NCBI GenBank assembly: GCA_029945375.1
Contig: CM057059.1
Span: forward strand, 1,054,001 to 1,118,000
Direction of reading: 5' to 3'
Length of the DNA: 64,000 nucleotides
From: Agaricus subrufescens
Lineage: Eukaryota; Basidiomycota; Agaricomycetes; Agaricales; Agaricaceae
In this document: positions 32,480 through 47,752 of the stretch, piece after piece
Numbering within the stretch: position 1 is the stretch's first letter
How the letters are laid out: every line of letters starts with the position of its first letter
The notes under the pieces: model-generated
What the model was told of the DNA's origin: nothing
The model's database searches: none
What the model saw: only the letters and a program-made list of their open reading frames with translations
Made by a program: the position numbers and the translations under genes

Positions 32480-35406
32480 ATGGTGAAACGGAATCTTTCT
32501 ACAAACAATGCCGGATCTCCATCTAAAAAGCGAGCAAAGACCGGAAGTCAAGCCCGTTTGGAGGCATTTTTCACTACGTCACCAAACAAATCAAAGGCGA
32601 TGTCATTGGAGATGGCCACCGAGAGACAGAAAACAAATCCTGGAGAAAGAGGCTCACTGGTGTCTCCTCCCATAATCGACGTCGATGCAGAAGACGTGGA
32701 TGTCAAAGAAGTACCGGCACCGCCAATGGCCGCCTCACAATCAGTGCGAGCTCCGAAAAAAGATATGTCGATGCCTGGTCGTCCCGTAAAAGTTCAGCCC
32801 TTGCAGTTCACACCTCTGGATGTCGACCCTATAACTTACTCGCCAGATGAACAACCCTGGCTTGAATATGGTGCTCCCTATGCGTTTCTGACGCATACAT
32901 TCTCAACCCTTTCATCTACGCGTTCTCGCATCCTCATTATCAACACGCTCACGAACTGTCTACGTACAATTATATCCAAACATTCAGAATCGCTCCTTCC
33001 CTCTCTTTATCTTCTTTCTAACACTCTTGCCCCTCCATACGCTCCCATAGAACTAGGACTTGGTCCTGCTATCATCTCGCGGGCGCTTCAAAACGTTTCT
33101 GGAATAACGTCCGCCACACTCAAGCGACTGTACAACACTCTGGGAGATCCTGGTGATGTTGCTGTCGCTGCTAAAACTAACCTCCGAACGCTAGTACCAC
33201 ATCCCCCGTTGACAATCTCTCATGTTTATGATTCGCTCCTGATGATTGCTCACTCCAAAGGCCAAGGAGCAGCCAAACAAAAGGAAAAGCTTGTCGAAAA
33301 GCTTCTATTGTCAGCGAACGGTGAAGAAACGCGCTATATGACCCGTACACTATGCCAAAATCTGCGCGTTGGGGCGGTCAGAACTTCCATGCTGACTGCC
33401 TTGGCTCGAGCCATTGCCTTGTCATATGCATCACCAGGCTCACCTGACAATGAAGATACCTTACATGTATCTCCCTCTCTACTTCGCAAGCTGCAGAAGA
33501 GCCCTGTTAAAACCAAGTCAGGGACGCTTGATTGTTCGCGGAGCAAACTCAATGAAATTTTCTCCAAGGCTGAGTCCATAGTCAAGGGTGTATTCGTGAA
33601 ACACCCTAACTACAGTAACCTCGTTGCAGCGCTTTTGGACACTGGCCTATACGGTCTAGAGGAGAAAGTTCCACTTACGATAGGTTTGTTCAATGTTACT
33701 ACCTGTTGTAAAATCTTAGGCTGATATCTCGGCAGGAATACCCCTACATCCGACCTTGGGTTCACCGATGCGTTCCTTGGACGAAGTTTATGACAGGCTG
33801 GAGAACCAGCCGTTTATAGCAGAGTTCAAGTATGATGGACAACGAGCTCAAATTCATGCCACGACAAAAGAGGGATGTCTTTCGGAGTTCAAGATGTTTT
33901 CACGTCATCTAGAGGACATGACAAGCAAGGTCGAACTCTTTAGATTTCATATCTATAACTTGGCTCATTTATTTTCCAGTATCCTGATATCCAATTACTC
34001 GTTCAGTCGCTCATCGAACGATCGCCGTCGTTATCTTCCTTCGTGATGGATGCTGAAATAGTTGCTGTCAATCCTCATACAGGGGCTATCAAGACATTCC
34101 AAGAGTTGTCTAATAGAGCAAAAAAAGATGTTCAAGTCAAGGATATCCAGGTTTCTGTGTGTTTATATGCGTTCGACTTGATGTATCTAAACGGAGAAGT
34201 AAGTCTATTCTTCGGGCAGAAGCACACTATCTTGATTTTATCAGGCGCTCTTGCGGAAGACGTTTCGTGAACGAAGATCTCTACTGCAAAATCTTTTCTC
34301 ATCCTATACACCAAAAGAGATAGGATTTGCTCGCTTCGCTCATGTTGAAAGTATGAATAGCGAGGAGGGCCAAGCCAGCGTGGAAAGTTTCTGGCGGCAG
34401 TCAATCGAAAGTCAATGTGAAGGTCTGATGATCAAAGTAAGTATTGTTATTGATTGAAACGTTTTTTGTCTGAACAATCTCACGAGTTACTCGACAATGT
34501 CATGGTGGACCCCGAAGGGGGTAAGAAGAACGGTAATACCAGGAAGAAACCTCTACCAGCAACGTATGAACCAGATAAGCGAACGGCGGCATGGTTGAAG
34601 TTGAAGAAAGATTATGTCAGTGGAGTTGGAGACAGTCTCGATATGGTACCAATTGGTGCTTGGTATGGCAATGGTAGGAAGGTCAAATGGTGGAGTCCAA
34701 TATTGATGGCTGTCTATGACCGGACGAGTGGTCGGTTTGAAGCTGTCTGCAAGTGCATGTCAGGTGCGCCTTATTCTTTTGTGATATTTTTTCCATGTCA
34801 AACCATTCCTGTACTAGGTTTCACAGACAATTTCTATCAGGTATATACTTTTCGGACACTTTTCGGAGCATATTTTCTCAGAGGCATTTAGGACGTGAGA
34901 GACCGATATACTCCCGGCGACGGAGCCGATATAGTTTGTTCACCTCGACCATTGTGGGAATGCGAGTTTGGAGGTTAGATGACAGTATTCGATAAAATGC
35001 CGGCATATCTCACACTCTTCTTTCAGGTTTTACACCTGACGTATATTTCCGGCCACAAGAGGTTTGGGAAATACGAGGTGCTGAGTAGGTGGCTTCGGCT
35101 GTCTAGCCGAGCTGTCAATAATTGGGACTGATAAAAATCTATCTCAGCATCACTTTGAGCCCGGTCTCCGTTGCTGCGAAGGGACTGGCATCTTCAACTC
35201 GTGGTCTCAGCCTTCGCTTTCCACGGTTCTTGCGAGTTCGAAAGGATAAATCTACTGAGCAAGCAAGCACACCCGAATTCTTGGCGGATATCTGGAAGAA
35301 GCAGCAAGGGAGTAAGGATGGAATTATTGAGGACGAACTAGTGGATGTTGATTTTGCAAGTTCACCCGGTGTATCTGAAGATGATCTATCAGAGATGGTC
35401 ACATAA
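32480..35406 (+). CDS. CDC9: ATP-dependent DNA ligase I (replicative, Cdc9/Lig1 type)
   Basis: Seals Okazaki fragments and repair nicks using ATP, in the nucleus and possibly mitochondria. The ATG at 32480 starts a basic leader, SPSKKRAKTGSQARLEAFF. QARLEAFF fits a PCNA-binding PIP box (Q-x-x-L-x-x-F-F), as in Lig1. A helical DNA-binding domain follows (RTLCQNLRVGAVRTSMLTAL region). The nucleotidyltransferase core has AEFKYDGQRAQIH near 33,820, with the adenylated Lys in KYDG. Later motifs include DAEIVAV, YAFDLMYLNG, SQCEGLMIK and AAWLKLKKDYVSGVGDSLDM. The OB-fold C terminus ends near FLRVRKDKSTEQASTPEFLA...LSEMVT, with the stop at 35404-35406. Introns include 33684-33735 and about five more of 50-60 bp. 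No lesion seen. Confidence 0.95.
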
Positions 35407-36169
35407 TTTCTGGGGGAATGAAACTCAGAAGCGATGTGGGTCAAGAAGAAGAGTTTCATTGTGCTATCAATGGTTTGACTCATACTGAAATAGTCATGGA
35501 GGCATTTGATTGTAATTGTGATTTTTTTATTTAAAGTTTGTAGTAACTGCTATATTTGACTATTAATGTCCCGAGCCACAAAACAGTTGTTAACGTTCGG
35601 CGCAACTCTATTTCTCAATGCCTCATAATAGACTTAATCAAATTTTATCACTATCAGTCTGAGCGGGATTACCTTTTACCTGCGTGCATCTGCGGAGAGA
35701 CACAGGCCAGAAGCTTTTACGGCTGCTCCCTAACCCCAGAGACCTTGATGGTCCCGGAAGTCCAGCCCGGCCTTCCAAAGTCTAGGTCAATATAAAGGTT
35801 GGCGCGGAATAGTGAAGAAGACGCAAGCGAGTGACTGATATCCATGTACTTCGATTGCCAAGTACATCAAGCTCGCTTCGGCGTACGTGCATCGAGTGGG
35901 TCGGAAGCATGTTTCACTTCTTAGAGACCATGAAATTCTGACGTCCCCGCCACTTTTCGGTTAGTGGATGTCATTCATGTTGTGTGGTGAGTTATCATAT
36001 TGGTCTGCCCCATTCGTCACTGTAAGTACAAAATAGAGATAATACAAAGAAGAGTAGACATTGTGGACATTTGGTTGTGCCAGATGTCAAGACGTTAACA
36101 AAACTGTTCGATAGATAATCTCGGACCATGATCGTCGTCGAAAAGTTCTTGATATATACTGATAAGTGA
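35407..36169. other. Convergent intergenic region
   Basis: Lies between the ligase and unknown-gene 3' ends. It is AT-rich, with no ORF that has a recognisable domain. Confidence 0.5.
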
Positions 36170-37723
36170 CTATCGAACGGTACCCACTTGGTTGCGCCAA
36201 CGTGGAATTTGAATTTCGAGTAAACGTTGATATACCATGGCCTCTTTTCCGTCTTGTTGGTTGACATCATGTATGATTGACTGGAGGTTCCCCATCAGTG
36301 CTTTGGACCAATCAGGATCTCGATCCTGGGGTGATAAGCGTGCTTGCAGGGAGCCGTAAGCCAACAAAAGGTGATATCGACACCAAATACGTTTGGATAT
36401 GTCACTTTGTGACGTGTCAGCTGAAGCTTGGAGAAGACGCAGGATTTCAACAAAAGTAGGAATTGATGATCTGGTAGCCAGCAGAGAAGAATCTAGACTA
36501 GTCGAGGCTTGCTCATCGGGCCCCCGTCCGGCCCGCATCCTCTTTTTCGGTTGCGGCCTTGCGTTACCAGGCGTAGGGAGCACTGTGCCACCGATAAGCT
36601 TTTGACAAAGGCCGACTTTAAATTTAAGAACGTGAGTTGCTGTGGATGGGTCTAGTTGGGCCACGAGTACGGATACATGTTCAGGCTGAATTCGGGTATA
36701 TACGGCTGTGAGTAACGCGTGAGAGTCGAACTCTGCGGTCAAGGTAAGATTGACGAGCTGATTTCCTAATGAGCAAATAATAGTTCTGTAGTAATCTCTT
36801 AACTCACAAGGGACAAAAGACGCCCCGCCAACTGATGCCTTTGAACCTGATTTTGTACAAGACAGTGCGCGATAACGGCCACTGGGGCATCAATGTAAGT
36901 TCTGCCATTGACGTCAAGTATTTGTTCGATCAGAAGGGAGGAGTATCGAGCTTGATTGTTTTATCAAATGCTATGGCATTCAATCTGGACGATAGATCTT
37001 ACTTGTTAAATCTCCATCGAACAGCTGTTCATCACGTTCATAGAGCGAGACTAGCCAGTACAACAAAGGCCAGGCGTTTTCGGAGACAATCGTTGGGTTG
37101 ACCGGGTCGCCATCGTTAGAGATACGGTGTCGAGTAGATTGCCTAGTTGTTTTGCGAGGCGTTGAAGGTAAGGCACTCTGATGCAGAACGAAATCGCTGT
37201 GTAATAACTGCCAACAGTCTTTGCATTGAGCAATGACCGCAGCTCGTTTCGCAATCGCTGAATCTCCTTCACTAAGGCCAGACAAGTCTAGCGGGGATCT
37301 CCGACAAGGGAGTGCCCGAGATAACACGGAGGGCGCGTTGGTACGCGTGTACGCCATGAGCAGCCGTTGCGCGTCAACAACGGCTTTGGCTGAAATGAGA
37401 TTTGACGCAGTTTGCTGCTGGCGTTGTTTGACAAGTTTGGACGGAGAAGCTTGAACGGAAGAGTCAATGTCGTAATCGGCCGTCGGCTCATGCATGGACT
37501 GAAGGGAGATGTATATCAGCTGTCGAACGTGGGGGCTGAGAGAATGAGCATTGGAGAAGACTGCGATAAGATGAACTCACGCGTGGGGGTTGAAGTCAGG
37601 AGAGCGCAACTGGTCGAGGGTGGCGATGGCGGTTTCATGCTGGCCTTCTTCGAAGCAGCCATCGACGAGGCCGCGCTGGAGGGAGGACAGTTCCCATGGG
37701 TATCGGCTGCCGTTGCTGGCCAT
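36170..37723 (-). CDS. Unknown protein, probably conserved
   Basis: I do not recognise the family. The start at 37723 gives MASNGSRYPWELSSLQRGLV, then CFEEGQHETAIATLDQLRSP. A 45-bp intron near 37,530-37,580 joins NPHA to PHVRQLIYISLQ. The next exon (about 37,005-37,515) is helical with QRLLMAYTRTNAPSVLSRAL and ends LLYWLVSLYERDEQLFDGD. An exon at about 36,807-36,955 reads YSSLLIEQILDVNGRTYIDAPVAV... (no repeats), and the last exon (36170-36745) carries a basic PQPKKRMRAGRGP patch. The predicted product is about 450-470 residues, mainly alpha-helical. It might belong to a nuclear complex because of the basic patch, but that is speculative. Exons join in frame, so the gene looks intact. Confidence 0.7.
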
Positions 37724-38288
37724 GGCTGAGGGAGAGTTGCACCGCGTGCAGTCACAAACGTGATCTTGTTACAGTGTCCAACTGGGAGTAACAATGCAAC
37801 ATCAAGCAACACTGGATGTCCCAGATTTTCCGTTCTTTTTCGGTGCGACCGCCGCGGGACCAGCTTCTGGGGGATTGCATAAATACATCGAGCACATAGT
37901 TGCAATCGCGCCTATCAACGCGTGGATTGTTATCTGGACGGTGAAGATCAAGAAAGCCGCTATAATGGAAAAGTCAAGTGACCATACAGTAGATATATTA
38001 GTTACACGGATGAGGGCAAGACGACAGCGCAAAGTAAGGTGGGTTATTCATTAGAACCATGATTTGATGATAAGGGAGGGTTCGATTGGCCGTCGGGGCG
38101 CAGCCGATCAGACGGAGAGAATGGAAGCGTCTGGTGAGCGAAAAACAACTGTTCAGAAGACAGCGGCCTCGTCCAGATATCCTCTCGATTGCTGCAGCTA
38201 GAACGAGTTGCTGTCGGCCTTTCTCTGCGGCAATCAGCGTTCTGCTCGTTTGACAAGCAACGCCAAACCATGACGCCTCTGTCCCAAT

Positions 38289-38824
38289 ATGTTGCTCACT
38301 CGTCTGCGCATCGCTCTTCCCTTCTCTGCGAGCAGGGTCCGTTCAGTCATGTCGGGCACCGTGTCCAGCCCAGGCTCCGTGGAGAATGCCATGCGCGAAA
38401 AGGTCCCCCGACTCCCCTGAGCACTTGAGCGTTGCTGATATACTGCTTCGGATTTAGCTGACGGCGCTTTTTCAGCCCATCTCCCTAACAATTAGCAACC
38501 AATCATCTGCACATCGTCATCATGCAGCTATGCGAGCACAAAACGGAGGTAGCGGAGAAACTCGTGCGTATGCAGCAACTGGAGCCACTATATTGCGTAA
38601 CCCCAAGTTAGATTTCTCAATTCGGGTAGTCTCTGATGCCTTCAAAGGAAAAGTACGTCCACAATCTAATTCTGGCTTTTGGCTTCTTCGACAATACATT
38701 GCAGAGCCCCATTCAGAGACATCGCATGATCAATACAGCGCTATCAGAAGAATTCGCGAATGGGTTGCATGCACTCTCGCTTGAGGCTAGGACAGTGGAA
38801 GAAGCTGCACGAACCTCACAATGA
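38289..38824 (+). CDS. BOL1: BolA-like protein, predicted mitochondrial (Bol1 type)
   Basis: BolA proteins work with monothiol glutaredoxins in iron-sulfur cluster insertion. Four exons: 38289-38402, 38458-38563, 38612-38652 and 38705-38824. The junctions are all in frame. The N terminus MLLTRLRIALPFSASRVRSV is a typical amphipathic mitochondrial presequence. The BolA domain follows: AMREKLTALFQPISLTISNQSS, then a GGSGETHFSIRVVSDAFKGK block, and QRHRMINTALSEEF with the helix ANGLHALSLEARTVEEAA. The HFSIRVVSDAFKG and RHRxIN motifs are diagnostic, and the conserved His of RHR is present. It encodes about 126 residues. An internal ATG (38349, MSGTVSSPG) could give a cytosolic form. Confidence 0.9.
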
Positions 38825-39359
38825 AGCGTTGATTGCTGGATGGTGTACACCGGTATCTCACTAGGGCTATAACTATGGTTTGTACATTCTCTCCGCATGA
38901 GATGATCTGCCACTAACTTGTCTTGTCGATTCAGACTTCTGATTATTTTTTTTTTTTGTTAAGCGACATATTTTTACTGCATGAATGATAGTTATATGAT
39001 GCGGGTTTTTCTCTGCCATTGACTTTCACTGATCAGATACAGTGCGTTGCATTGTGAGAATCCAATCGCGCGGCCGGTCCAGATTTATCTCAGATCTTGT
39101 AGAGAATCCTTCGAAACCTCCGGCCTGTCATCATTCCAGGAAGCGTATAAGTCGGTTCGTTTTCCAGTACGGTTGCCGGAACGCGGCGCTACAAGTAGAT
39201 GTCTATGCCTATTGGTACATCAGCGCCGAGAGTTGGAAAACAACTTGACAGCCGACCGGTGTCTGCGCAACTCCCGGATGGATGCCGTTTAAAACGGCCT
39301 GTCCAATATATACATTGCTTGCAACTGGATACTTTTTAGATCATCTTCCTTCTACCGTC
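38825..39359. other. Intergenic between BolA and a C2H2 gene
   Basis: Includes the BolA 3' flank with a T homopolymer near 38,947 and the promoter of the next gene. Short open frames only. Confidence 0.5.
39307..39312 (+). promoter_or_regulatory. Candidate TATA box of the second C2H2 gene
   Basis: TATATA sits 48 bp before the ATG at 39360. Position only. Confidence 0.4.
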
Positions 39360-40750
39360 ATGTCCAACCCATCCGATACTAGCCACCCGGGTAGGCGAGT
39401 GACTCTGCCACCCATCAGGGATCTTTTCAGAGGTAAAGTCTCATTGTTTCAGTTAACCTTCGCCAAGCTGATTTTGGCAGATGAATTTTTGCAATCCCCT
39501 CCTGGAGAACCTCCCTCGTTGACGCTAGCTCGCCTTAGGGTTGACGACGACGGGAGCGAAACCCCGCATACAATGTCATCCCGGTCTACCACATCTGCGG
39601 TTCCTCCTCGCCCCACCTACAGGGTATTTGATAACTCTTTGTTTCTTATGTTACTGTGGCTTATTTTGTCTTCTTTACGACAGACGTCTGGGCATGAATC
39701 AACGTCATCCCCGACGCCATCAACCCCCAGCCGGGCGCGCGTACTCTCCGATGCCCCACGATGTGCGAGCCCGCATCCGACACGGATGCCCCCAAATTCT
39801 CCTTTCTATACCACTCATTCTTTTCCTCAGTCCGGGGCTCCACCTGGCCAGCGACCCCCAAACTTGCCTACATATCCCTCACAATCCTATCCCACCTCTC
39901 AGCATTCACATTTTCCACCAAACGTTCCTTCCAGTCAAGGACGATATCCAAGCCAATCTCACCCTAGTCAGAGAGGGGCTATACCCCAAGATTTATCTCG
40001 GGTGCCTCATGTGGCCACAAGCTCTGATCCAGCTTCATCTGCTCCACGGCATGGCATGGAGTCACCGCCACCACTCACTCGTGCTACAGCCCCATGGGTC
40101 ATAGCTACAAACCTTGAAGTGGGACAGATCTATGAAGATGACGAAAGGACACCTATTGCCCGGCCATTCGATGGGAACTCGCTGGCGCGTTCCGCTTCTC
40201 ATGCCATCCCTCTAGGAAGATTCCTTGATGATACATCCGGGGCCCCGCTCGGCAAATATGAATGCAAAGTTTGTGGCAAGTTATTCAATAGACCCAGTAG
40301 TCTCCGAGTAAGTTTTACAAGATCGCCTCGAAGTACCGCCAAACTAACAATCACACAGATCCATCTCAATAGCCACACCGGCGAAAAACGTGAGTAAACA
40401 CCAAATAAGCCTTTCCCACCAAGTAGACTAACATGTTACCAGCGTATATCTGCTCCTACCCAAATTGCGGACGTAGTTTCAGCGTTCTTAGCAACATGAG
40501 GAGACATGCAAGGGTTCACACGAACAGTTCCAAGGAGCAGGAGGGAGAAGACCCCGCTGACGAGTCGAGCGCGCCAACGTCACCCTCTGCGTCATCTTCC
40601 GCCAACCCCTCCGTTCAAGAGGGGGCACTCACGCAAAGTAGTTCAGATTCCCGCCAGCACTACAGGCAGGACAGTACCGCCTCCACCTCAAGTACTCGGA
40701 GCCGTGGACGTCCATCTGGGACCAGCCGGGTGGGAGAGTCAGAAAATTGA
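39360..40750 (+). CDS. C2H2 zinc-finger transcription factor
   Basis: A probable nuclear regulator. The ATG at 39360 begins MSNPSDTSHPGRRVTLPPIRD; the VTLPPIRDLF motif is seen in the N termini of many basidiomycete C2H2 proteins. Introns lie at about 39432-39478 and 39622-39682. A long Pro/Ser/His-rich region follows. Two C-terminal fingers come next: YECKVCGKLFNRPSSLRIHLNSH, TGEKPY linker, and ICSYPNCGRSFSVLSNMRRHARVH. They are interrupted by introns of about 50 bp exactly after SSLR and within the GEK linker. The tail is Ser-rich. It resembles the 29068-29901 factor in layout but not closely in finger sequence. Confidence 0.87.
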
Positions 40751-41335
40751 GATACTTAAGGTCATCTAGACATAACTAAAATTGAAGTTTAAATGCTCGG
40801 GGCCATAGCCTTGGAGTTTCTGTCTTTGTCGTTTTCCCGTCATCTGCGGGCCCGCTTTCTTAACAGTTCAACTAATTGATTCGGCATCGTTGATTGTCAT
40901 ATTGCTACCGATACGTTTTTGTGATAATCTCATTTGCTGTGCGAATGAGTTACGTATGTTGTGTCTTTTTAACCACAAACTCACACACACAATGGAAATT
41001 CTGGGTGCATGTTTTTTTGGGGCATTTTTGTATTCACCTCAAACACGTTGGCCGTTTTGCTCGTAATCGCCTGTGCTGTGCAGCACCTTCCATCACTCCG
41101 TCTGCTCTAGTTCCGTGCCACCTGACCTAAGGACGGTATAAATGGTCGACGTACGGCATCTCAGTGCTAAAAATAGACAGTCTGTAGATGTTCTTCTTTT
41201 CCCTATGTTTACACACAAGATTGAGCCCTACACATACACACAGGCAAGCAGTCAAACAGAATATTTTACATGTTAAGCAAGATTCTACTTTTAGCAAATT
41301 TATCAAAAAGTGATCGATCAATCATAGTCAATACA
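40751..41335. other. Convergent intergenic region
   Basis: 3' flanks of the C2H2 gene and the NDR kinase. AT-rich, no supported ORF. Confidence 0.5.
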
Positions 41336-44767
<3,432 letters not shown>

Positions 44768-45723
44768 TGAGTCGCGAAACGCCCGACGACGATGCACCTC
44801 GGGATCAGCCAGTGAAGCCCCAGTCGTGTGCCTCGGGCGCAGAGCTACGCCTCGCGGGCACGTGACAGCGGGTCGCCGCGCTCGCCCAGCCGTCCATTGG
44901 GAGGCTGACCTCCGACCCTGGGCAGAAAATTGACATAAGAAAGTGCGTCGTGCACTGACGAGTCTCGGCTGTCTCCTGGGGCCAGCACGCGCAGCGACGG
45001 ACAGACGTGTCGAGGCGCGCCTCGTGGCGCTCGCGGGCTTCTGCTGTGTCTGGTTTCACCTCATCCCCGGCGACAGAAAACGTACTTGCTCGGTCGGGAT
45101 CTAGGTTCTGTGCGCAGGAGGGGGACTGGGACTGCTGGCGCCATCGAGATCTGGAGGCTTCTGGAGGCCGAAAGAAGGGCTGATCATGGAGGCTCCAAGT
45201 TTGGCGGCGAATTACACTTATGCTCGCGCGGTTACGGCAGGACAATCTGGCGTGGATCTGGGCTGACTCGAACCGGGCGTGCTCGGGAGGCGACGGTGGA
45301 GGGCACGAGGCTTTCATTTGATCAGTGACAATGCTAAGAACGCATGCTCATTGGCGCCGCGCCGTGAAGAACTCGAATCGTCGATTCTTACGCCATCGCA
45401 AATCAACAACAACACTGGTGATAACCTTTCCCCTCCTCCTCTTCAACTCCTTCCCATCTCCTCGCCTTTCCCCGATTCTCCCCCCACTGCCCCCGTTTCA
45501 TACTCCCTTTCTGTCCTCCAGCTCCCCAGCCTCACCCCGTGCGCCCCTCCACTCCATGTCATCCGCGTTGCACCTTCTGATCCTTCCCTCCCAGCCGACC
45601 GTCCACAGCATTCCAACCCAACGTGGTCCTTAATACTTATATTCAGCTTCCATCCTTTTTGTTCCGTTAATCTCCTCGCCCCGCTCTCTTCTCCCTCTTC
45701 CCTATTACTATTCGTTCACTAAT
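44768..45723. promoter_or_regulatory. Shared divergent promoter region, NDR kinase / homeodomain gene
   Basis: About 950 bp between the start codons of two divergent regulator genes. The kinase side is GC-rich. The homeodomain side (about 45,420-45,720) is strongly C/T-rich, as in a fungal 5' leader. Overlapping open frames here lack domains and splice continuity. Confidence 0.45.
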
Positions 45724-47011
45724 ATGTCGACCTCGAACAAGGAGCAGTACTACACCTCTGCTAGTGTTGGCAAATCGCGTAGGGGTTCCCCAGGGGAAAC
45801 CAGCAGCGTATTCTTTCAGGGACAGGGTGGGCGAACAGTGCTCCCTCCTATTTCTTCTGCTTTTCCAACCTCACGTTTTCCAGGTCTGTTCTTCACATCG
45901 TCTTTAGAGGCACAACCCACTCAACATTTCTTACCGCACACAGTGCCCTCGGCATATACCACTCAATATACCCAACCCCGCTCATCTCCAGGCAGGTTCA
46001 TGCTCAATCAAACTGCCTTCTATCAATGGAATGCGGGCAGCAACTGTAAGTTTTATCCCCTTCATTCCTCCCCGCTCACTTGACCGACCCTTCATTGCCC
46101 CTTCATTTCCGTAGCTCCTCCGTTGCCTGAGTCTTCATTTTCTAACTATGAAACCCACGACCGCTATAATACCCAGCCATCTTATACCGCTTACCCTTCT
46201 GCTCGAGCCTCTTCCCCGATTCCCCAGAATCCCACAGACTCCAGAAGGCTGCCCCCCCTCACTACTACAGCCGCTGGCGGCGAACGCTGGCAGCAAGGCT
46301 CCTACCCGATCTCCAGCAGCTATCAAGCAGCCGGCATCAGGTCTCCGACAGCGTCCTATCCTTCACCTTATGCGGCCTACTCTGCCAACGGCGCATATAC
46401 TTATTTGCCACAGTCTGCCGACCAGCTCGACATGACTCCCGGTTTCCTTGATATCGAGGGCCAGGTCCGATCTTCCTCCCCCTACCGTCAGCTGGACGCC
46501 AATTTTACACCTCCACCCATCTCTCCGGCTTCTGCCACCGAGGAACCCACGATAAAAAAGAAGCGCAAGCGCGCCGATGCTAATCAGCTCAAGGTTCTCA
46601 ATGAGGTATACGCCAGAACGGCATTCCCCTCGACGGAAGAGCGCAACGCCCTGGCAAAGCAACTTGACATGTCGCCAAGGAGTGTACAAATATGGTATCA
46701 AAAATCAATTGCTAACTAAAAGTAACTGCGTGCTGACAGAAAGCGACAGGTTTCAAAATAAGAGACAGTCAATGCGGCAGACCAACCGCCAGTCCACAAA
46801 CACGAGTAACATGCCGCAGCAGTCGTTCTCCGTGGCCGCAACCGCAGGGTCCTCTCAGAGCTCCTCAAGAGGCCTTGGCACAGCCAACCCATCTGTAGAC
46901 ACTGCATACATCACTTCTTCTCAAGACCATGTCCGCGCTCATCATTCCTCCTCTCCACACCGTCGCGACGATGTGTTGGACCCCCGGAAATGGCCTTCCC
47001 GTGGCTTCTAA
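45724..47011 (+). CDS. Homeodomain transcription factor
   Basis: A nuclear DNA-binding protein. Exons are 45724-46045, 46115-46694 and 46750-47011, all in frame. A Ser/Tyr/Pro-rich N-terminal half leads to a basic KKKRKRADANQLKVLNEVYA (homeodomain helix 1), FPSTEERNALAKQLDMSPRS (helix 2 and turn) and VQIWFQNKRQ (recognition helix, with W-F-Q-N-K/R). The last intron splits the invariant Trp codon's neighbourhood (ATATG/G-TTT). The C-terminal tail is Ser/Gln-rich and ends DPRKWPSRGF. About 388 residues. Typical rather than TALE spacing (no three-residue loop insertion seen), so it is not one of the TALE-type mating factors. Confidence 0.9.
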
Positions 47012-47752
47012 ACATAATTCAGCATTCCACCTTGAATTCCCCGCAATTGACATGACTACACCCGTTTTAACCTTGCTTCTCATTACGGTAGAATTTCCTT
47101 CACTTTCTTTAAGTTAGCATTTATTAATGACCAGTCATTATTTCATCAATTCTCGATGGCCAGGTTTGCGATCGCAAGGTTTTATTCTCTACTCATTTTT
47201 ATCCGACTCGGTGATTTGCTCGCGACTTGTTTCTCTTTTTTCCTCTACTTTTTCCATGTATCTATTAAGTTATGTTCGGATGGGAGACCTGTTATACCTG
47301 ATGTAATTTGTGTTGCACTTGTAGTGTTCCTGAAAATCTTTGTTTTTTTTTTTTTGTGCTGCCCGCGAGATCTCTGAGGAAGATTGATTGAAGCTCTCCT
47401 AGTTCAAATTTTAACTGTCCGAGAAATGACACTTGGTGTCACTCACGTAACAAGATCTGTTTATCGATAATGCTTAATGACTCGAGTATAGACTCCTCAA
47501 CAGGAATAATAATACCACTACTGCGCATAACATATACCCTTATGGATACAACACAATATATAAAAAACACCTGATCTCCAATGAAGGTTTAGATCGACGG
47601 CAATGAATGACCTGACCGCCAGTGATCAAACTGGCTTCTCAGGAAAAACTGAAGTTCAGGGAGGAAGAAGCTGTTTTAAAGATTCCGTCTTCGGAAAATG
47701 TCAATCATCCCTGTTGTCATGGGAGGATGAGTGTCATAAATATATCCCGCAT
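47012..47752. other. Convergent intergenic region
   Basis: 3' flanks of the homeodomain and AA9 genes. T-rich stretch near 47,341-47,355. No supported ORF. Confidence 0.5.

Noticed and set aside
37802..38054. Small minus-strand frame with a hydrophobic segment (AAFLIFTVQITIHALIGAIA) and an intron-like CTTGAC...TAG upstream
   Set aside because: No in-frame ATG can be connected, an upstream stop closes the frame, and the plus strand is also open there. It may be a tiny membrane protein but is unsupported.
44805..45317. Long minus-strand frame (170 codons) in the NDR/homeodomain intergenic region
   Set aside because: Overlapped by open plus-strand frames, with no domain and no splice continuity; explained by GC-rich composition.
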